From Rhizobium johnstonii 3841 (GTDB lineage: Bacteria > Pseudomonadota > Alphaproteobacteria > Rhizobiales > Rhizobiaceae): a stretch of 64,000 bases of DNA. The stretch's first letter is position 1, and every line of letters begins with the position of its first letter. The DNA is taken from the NCBI RefSeq assembly GCF_000009265.1, contig NC_008384.1, positions 186,001-250,000 of the forward strand, in the 5' to 3' direction. Of this stretch, positions 62,116 through 64,000 are shown piece by piece. The notes beneath the pieces are model-generated. The model was given only the letters and a program-made list of their open reading frames with translations. It was not told the origin of the DNA and searched no databases. The position numbers were made by a program, and so were the translations under genes.

Positions 62116-63324
62116 TTATCGGGTGGCCTCCCGCAGTGCCGATGCCTCGCGCCTGTTCCTCGATCTCATCGTCTCCAGCCGCAGCACGGTGACGGATGCA
62201 AGCAGGACGACGAGGAAGAGCAGCACGAGGATCGGCTTCCACGACAGATCGAGCGGCGTGCCGCGGATCGTCTGGTCGATCCTTGCCATCAGGTACCATG
62301 TGCCGGGGATCATCTGGCCGTAATAATAGGCGAAGTCGTTCATCCCAATCCTCGGGAAACCGATGCCCATGAAGCCGAAGGCGGGCGCGGCTAGCAGCGA
62401 GCCGATGCTGATGGCGCTCGCCATCGGCCGCAGCAACAGCGCCAGCAGCACGCCGATGAACTGGCTTGCCAGGATAAACAGGGTGCCGGCCATCAGCAGC
62501 AGGGCGCGATTGCCGCGCAGCGGCATGTCGAGAAGATCGAAGAGGACCAGATCGGCGATGCCGAGCACGGCGAGAAAGATCAGCGTATAGGGCAGGATCT
62601 TGCCCGCCAGCGCCGGCCCCAGCCCGCCGCCCAACCGTCGGAGGATACGCAGCCGGTGGCGGCTCTCGACGTCGAGGCCGAGCGAATAGGCCATCGTCGT
62701 GATGATCACCACCTGCAGCACGCTGGGCATCAGGGCGGCAAGAAGGAAATGGGCATAGTTGAGGGTGGGGTTGAAGAGCGGGTTCACCTGTACCGGAACG
62801 GGAGCGAGAGCGGCCTGTGCGGCGTCGACCGGCTCTCCCTGGGCGGTGCGCAACGACAATCTGATGCCCGCAGCCACCGTCGGCACGGCGGCGTTGACGC
62901 CACGCAGCACCAGATTGCCGGTCGTCATCGTCTGGCTGTTGTAGAAGAACACCACTTCCGGCCGGCGGCCGGACAATACGTCGCGCTCGAGATTGCGCGG
63001 GAGCATCAGCAAGCCGTGAACCTCGCCGGAGAGGATGAGCTGCCGGCCTTCGGCGAGGTCGCTGACGGCAAGCGCGACCGACGTATCCTGGCTGGCGTCG
63101 ACCATGCGGATGATCTGGCGCGACAGATTGGTGCCGTCCTGATCGAGCACGGCGATCGGCAGGCGGGTTGCCAGACCTGCGCTGAAAACCGCAGCCAGAA
63201 GGCCCATCAGCAGCAGTGGCAGGACCGTCGTCAGGAACAGGAGGAACGGCCGGCGGCGAAACCAGTGGAACTCCCGTGCGAAGACGAGAAGGAAACCCGG
63301 GTGCACGCGCCCGCGCGGCGTCAT
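62116..63324 (-). CDS. ABC-2 type permease 1
   Basis: A 402-aa permease of the same family and topology (FLLFLTTVLPLLLMGLLAAV; AVLDQDGTNLSRQIIRMVDA; LMLPRNLERDVLSGRRPEV). It follows the HlyD gene by one base and precedes permease 2. The three together form the core of an exporter for drugs, lipids or other small molecules. Confidence 0.9.
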   Translation of the reverse strand: MTPRGRVHPGFLLVFAREFHWFRRRPFLLFLTTVLPLLLMGLLAAVFSAGLATRLPIAVLDQDGTNLSRQIIRMVDASQDTSVALAVSDLAEGRQLILSGEVHGLLMLPRNLERDVLSGRRPEVVFFYNSQTMTTGNLVLRGVNAAVPTVAAGIRLSLRTAQGEPVDAAQAALAPVPVQVNPLFNPTLNYAHFLLAALMPSVLQVVIITTMAYSLGLDVESRHRLRILRRLGGGLGPALAGKILPYTLIFLAVLGIADLVLFDLLDMPLRGNRALLLMAGTLFILASQFIGVLLALLLRPMASAISIGSLLAAPAFGFMGIGFPRIGMNDFAYYYGQMIPGTWYLMARIDQTIRGTPLDLSWKPILVLLFLVVLLASVTVLRLETMRSRNRREASALREATR

Positions 63325-63325
63325 T

Positions 63326-64000
63326 TCAACGCTCCGACCAGGCGGCGATGACGCTCATGCCGGGCCGCAGGCCGTCCACCGCTTTTACCGGAACGGCGCG
63401 CACCTCGAACGTCCTGAGATCGAAATCGCCGGTCGCCCGCGTCGCCCGCCAGGTCGCGTACTGTCCCTGTGCATTGATCATGGTCACCTTGACCGCGATC
63501 TTGTCGGGGCCGATTGCCGGCACGGCGACATCGAAATTGTCCCCGACCTTCAGGCCCTTCAGCAGATCCTCGCGCAGGTTGAACGTGAACCAGGGGTTCT
63601 GGAGATCGATAATCGAAAAGAGTGGCGCGCCGGCGCTGAAATTCTCGCCGAGTTCGGCAACCCGCGTCGTGACCTGCCCGGAGATCGGCGCATGGATCGT
63701 CAACTCGGAAACATTGACCTGCTGCTGATCGAGCGAGGCGCGCGTCTGTTCCACCTGCGCGGCGGCAAGCGCCTTCTCCTCCTTGCTGGAGCCGGCGACC
63801 GCTAGCCGCACATTGGCCTCGGCGGATTCGCGCTTGCGAATCGCTGCTTCAAGATTGCGGGCCGCCTGGTCCGCCTGAGCTTGGGTCGAGGCGCCGGTGG
63901 TGATCAGCCTGGCCTGACGCGCAGACTCTTCCTGGTAGAGGGTCACATCCGCGACGGGCGCAGCAAGTTCGGCGTTGGCGGCATCGATCGTCTCGGGACG
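63326..64000 (-). CDS. HlyD-family membrane-fusion protein (5' end cut by window)
   Basis: C-terminal 224 codons of a periplasmic adaptor. It has the coiled-coil hairpin (LITTGASTQAQADQAARNLE; AAAQVEQTRASLDQQQVNVS), the lipoyl half-motif LTIHAPISGQVTTRVAELGE, and the beta-barrel domain after it. The frame is open to the last base of the window, so the N-terminal anchor is missing. It links the two ABC-2 permeases to an outer-membrane exit channel. Confidence 0.9.
   Translation of the reverse strand, partial: RPETIDAANAELAAPVADVTLYQEESARQARLITTGASTQAQADQAARNLEAAIRKRESAEANVRLAVAGSSKEEKALAAAQVEQTRASLDQQQVNVSELTIHAPISGQVTTRVAELGENFSAGAPLFSIIDLQNPWFTFNLREDLLKGLKVGDNFDVAVPAIGPDKIAVKVTMINAQGQYATWRATRATGDFDLRTFEVRAVPVKAVDGLRPGMSVIAAWSER

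Overview
The window looks like accessory DNA (plasmid, chromid or genomic island) of a Rhizobium-type alphaproteobacterium. The evidence is high GC, a DUF982 protein, RIME-like intergenic palindromes, a HutF/HutG-type hut cluster, and many small toxin-antitoxin and hypothetical genes. The genus is inferred from the gene families; no rRNA or tRNA was found to fix it.

Region 1 (1-11.5 kb) is a divergent catabolic cluster around an IclR regulator. A minus-strand arm reads TctC, aldehyde dehydrogenase, SDR, TctB, TctA. A plus-strand arm reads SDR, SMP-30 lactonase, MmgE/PrpD, second TctC. It resembles uptake and breakdown of an unidentified organic or sugar acid and is followed by a gutted SDR pseudogene. 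Region 2 (11.7-19.2 kb) holds a cytochrome P460 with a DUF4405 membrane protein, a LysR regulator, a membrane class III nucleotide cyclase, a DUF3422 protein, a stretch of about 1.2 kb without a convincing gene, a small EamA/SMR-like protein and a TauE/SafE exporter.

Region 3 (19.2-26 kb) is patchy accessory DNA. It contains a HipBA pair with an array of palindromic operators, a proline-rich small protein, a DUF982 gene, a tightly overlapped operon of four unknown small genes ending in a broken thermonuclease, and a RES/Xre-type toxin-antitoxin pair. Then come a DUF899 protein and a J-domain protein.

Region 4 (27.6-43.3 kb) is histidine utilisation. hutI-hutH-hutG-hutU-hutD faces hutF-hutC across a short control region with a perfect ATGTATATACAT palindrome. 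Together they would take histidine to urocanate, imidazolone propionate, formiminoglutamate, formylglutamate, then glutamate and formate. After a GSU2403-type nucleotidyltransferase there is a second HutC-like repressor, divergent from a complete histidine-type ABC importer. The last gene of that operon is a HutH-like protein that lacks the Ala-Ser-Gly triplet needed for the MIO cofactor.

Region 5 (43.3-54.4 kb) is an envelope cluster: a small exported protein, two outer-membrane barrels, an octahaem cytochrome with TPR repeats, a periplasmic HAD phosphatase and a Cys-type sulfatase. It lies divergent from a histidine kinase with an ABC-receptor-like periplasmic sensor, a LuxR-type response regulator and a stand-alone receiver. 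Region 6 (54.4-64 kb) has a PAP2 phosphatase whose 5' end is duplicated upstream, a COG4280 membrane protein, a frameshifted small HTH gene, a second HipBA pair flanked by 40-bp inverted repeats, an MscS channel with a cyclic-nucleotide-binding-like domain, and an HlyD/ABC-2 exporter cut by the window end.
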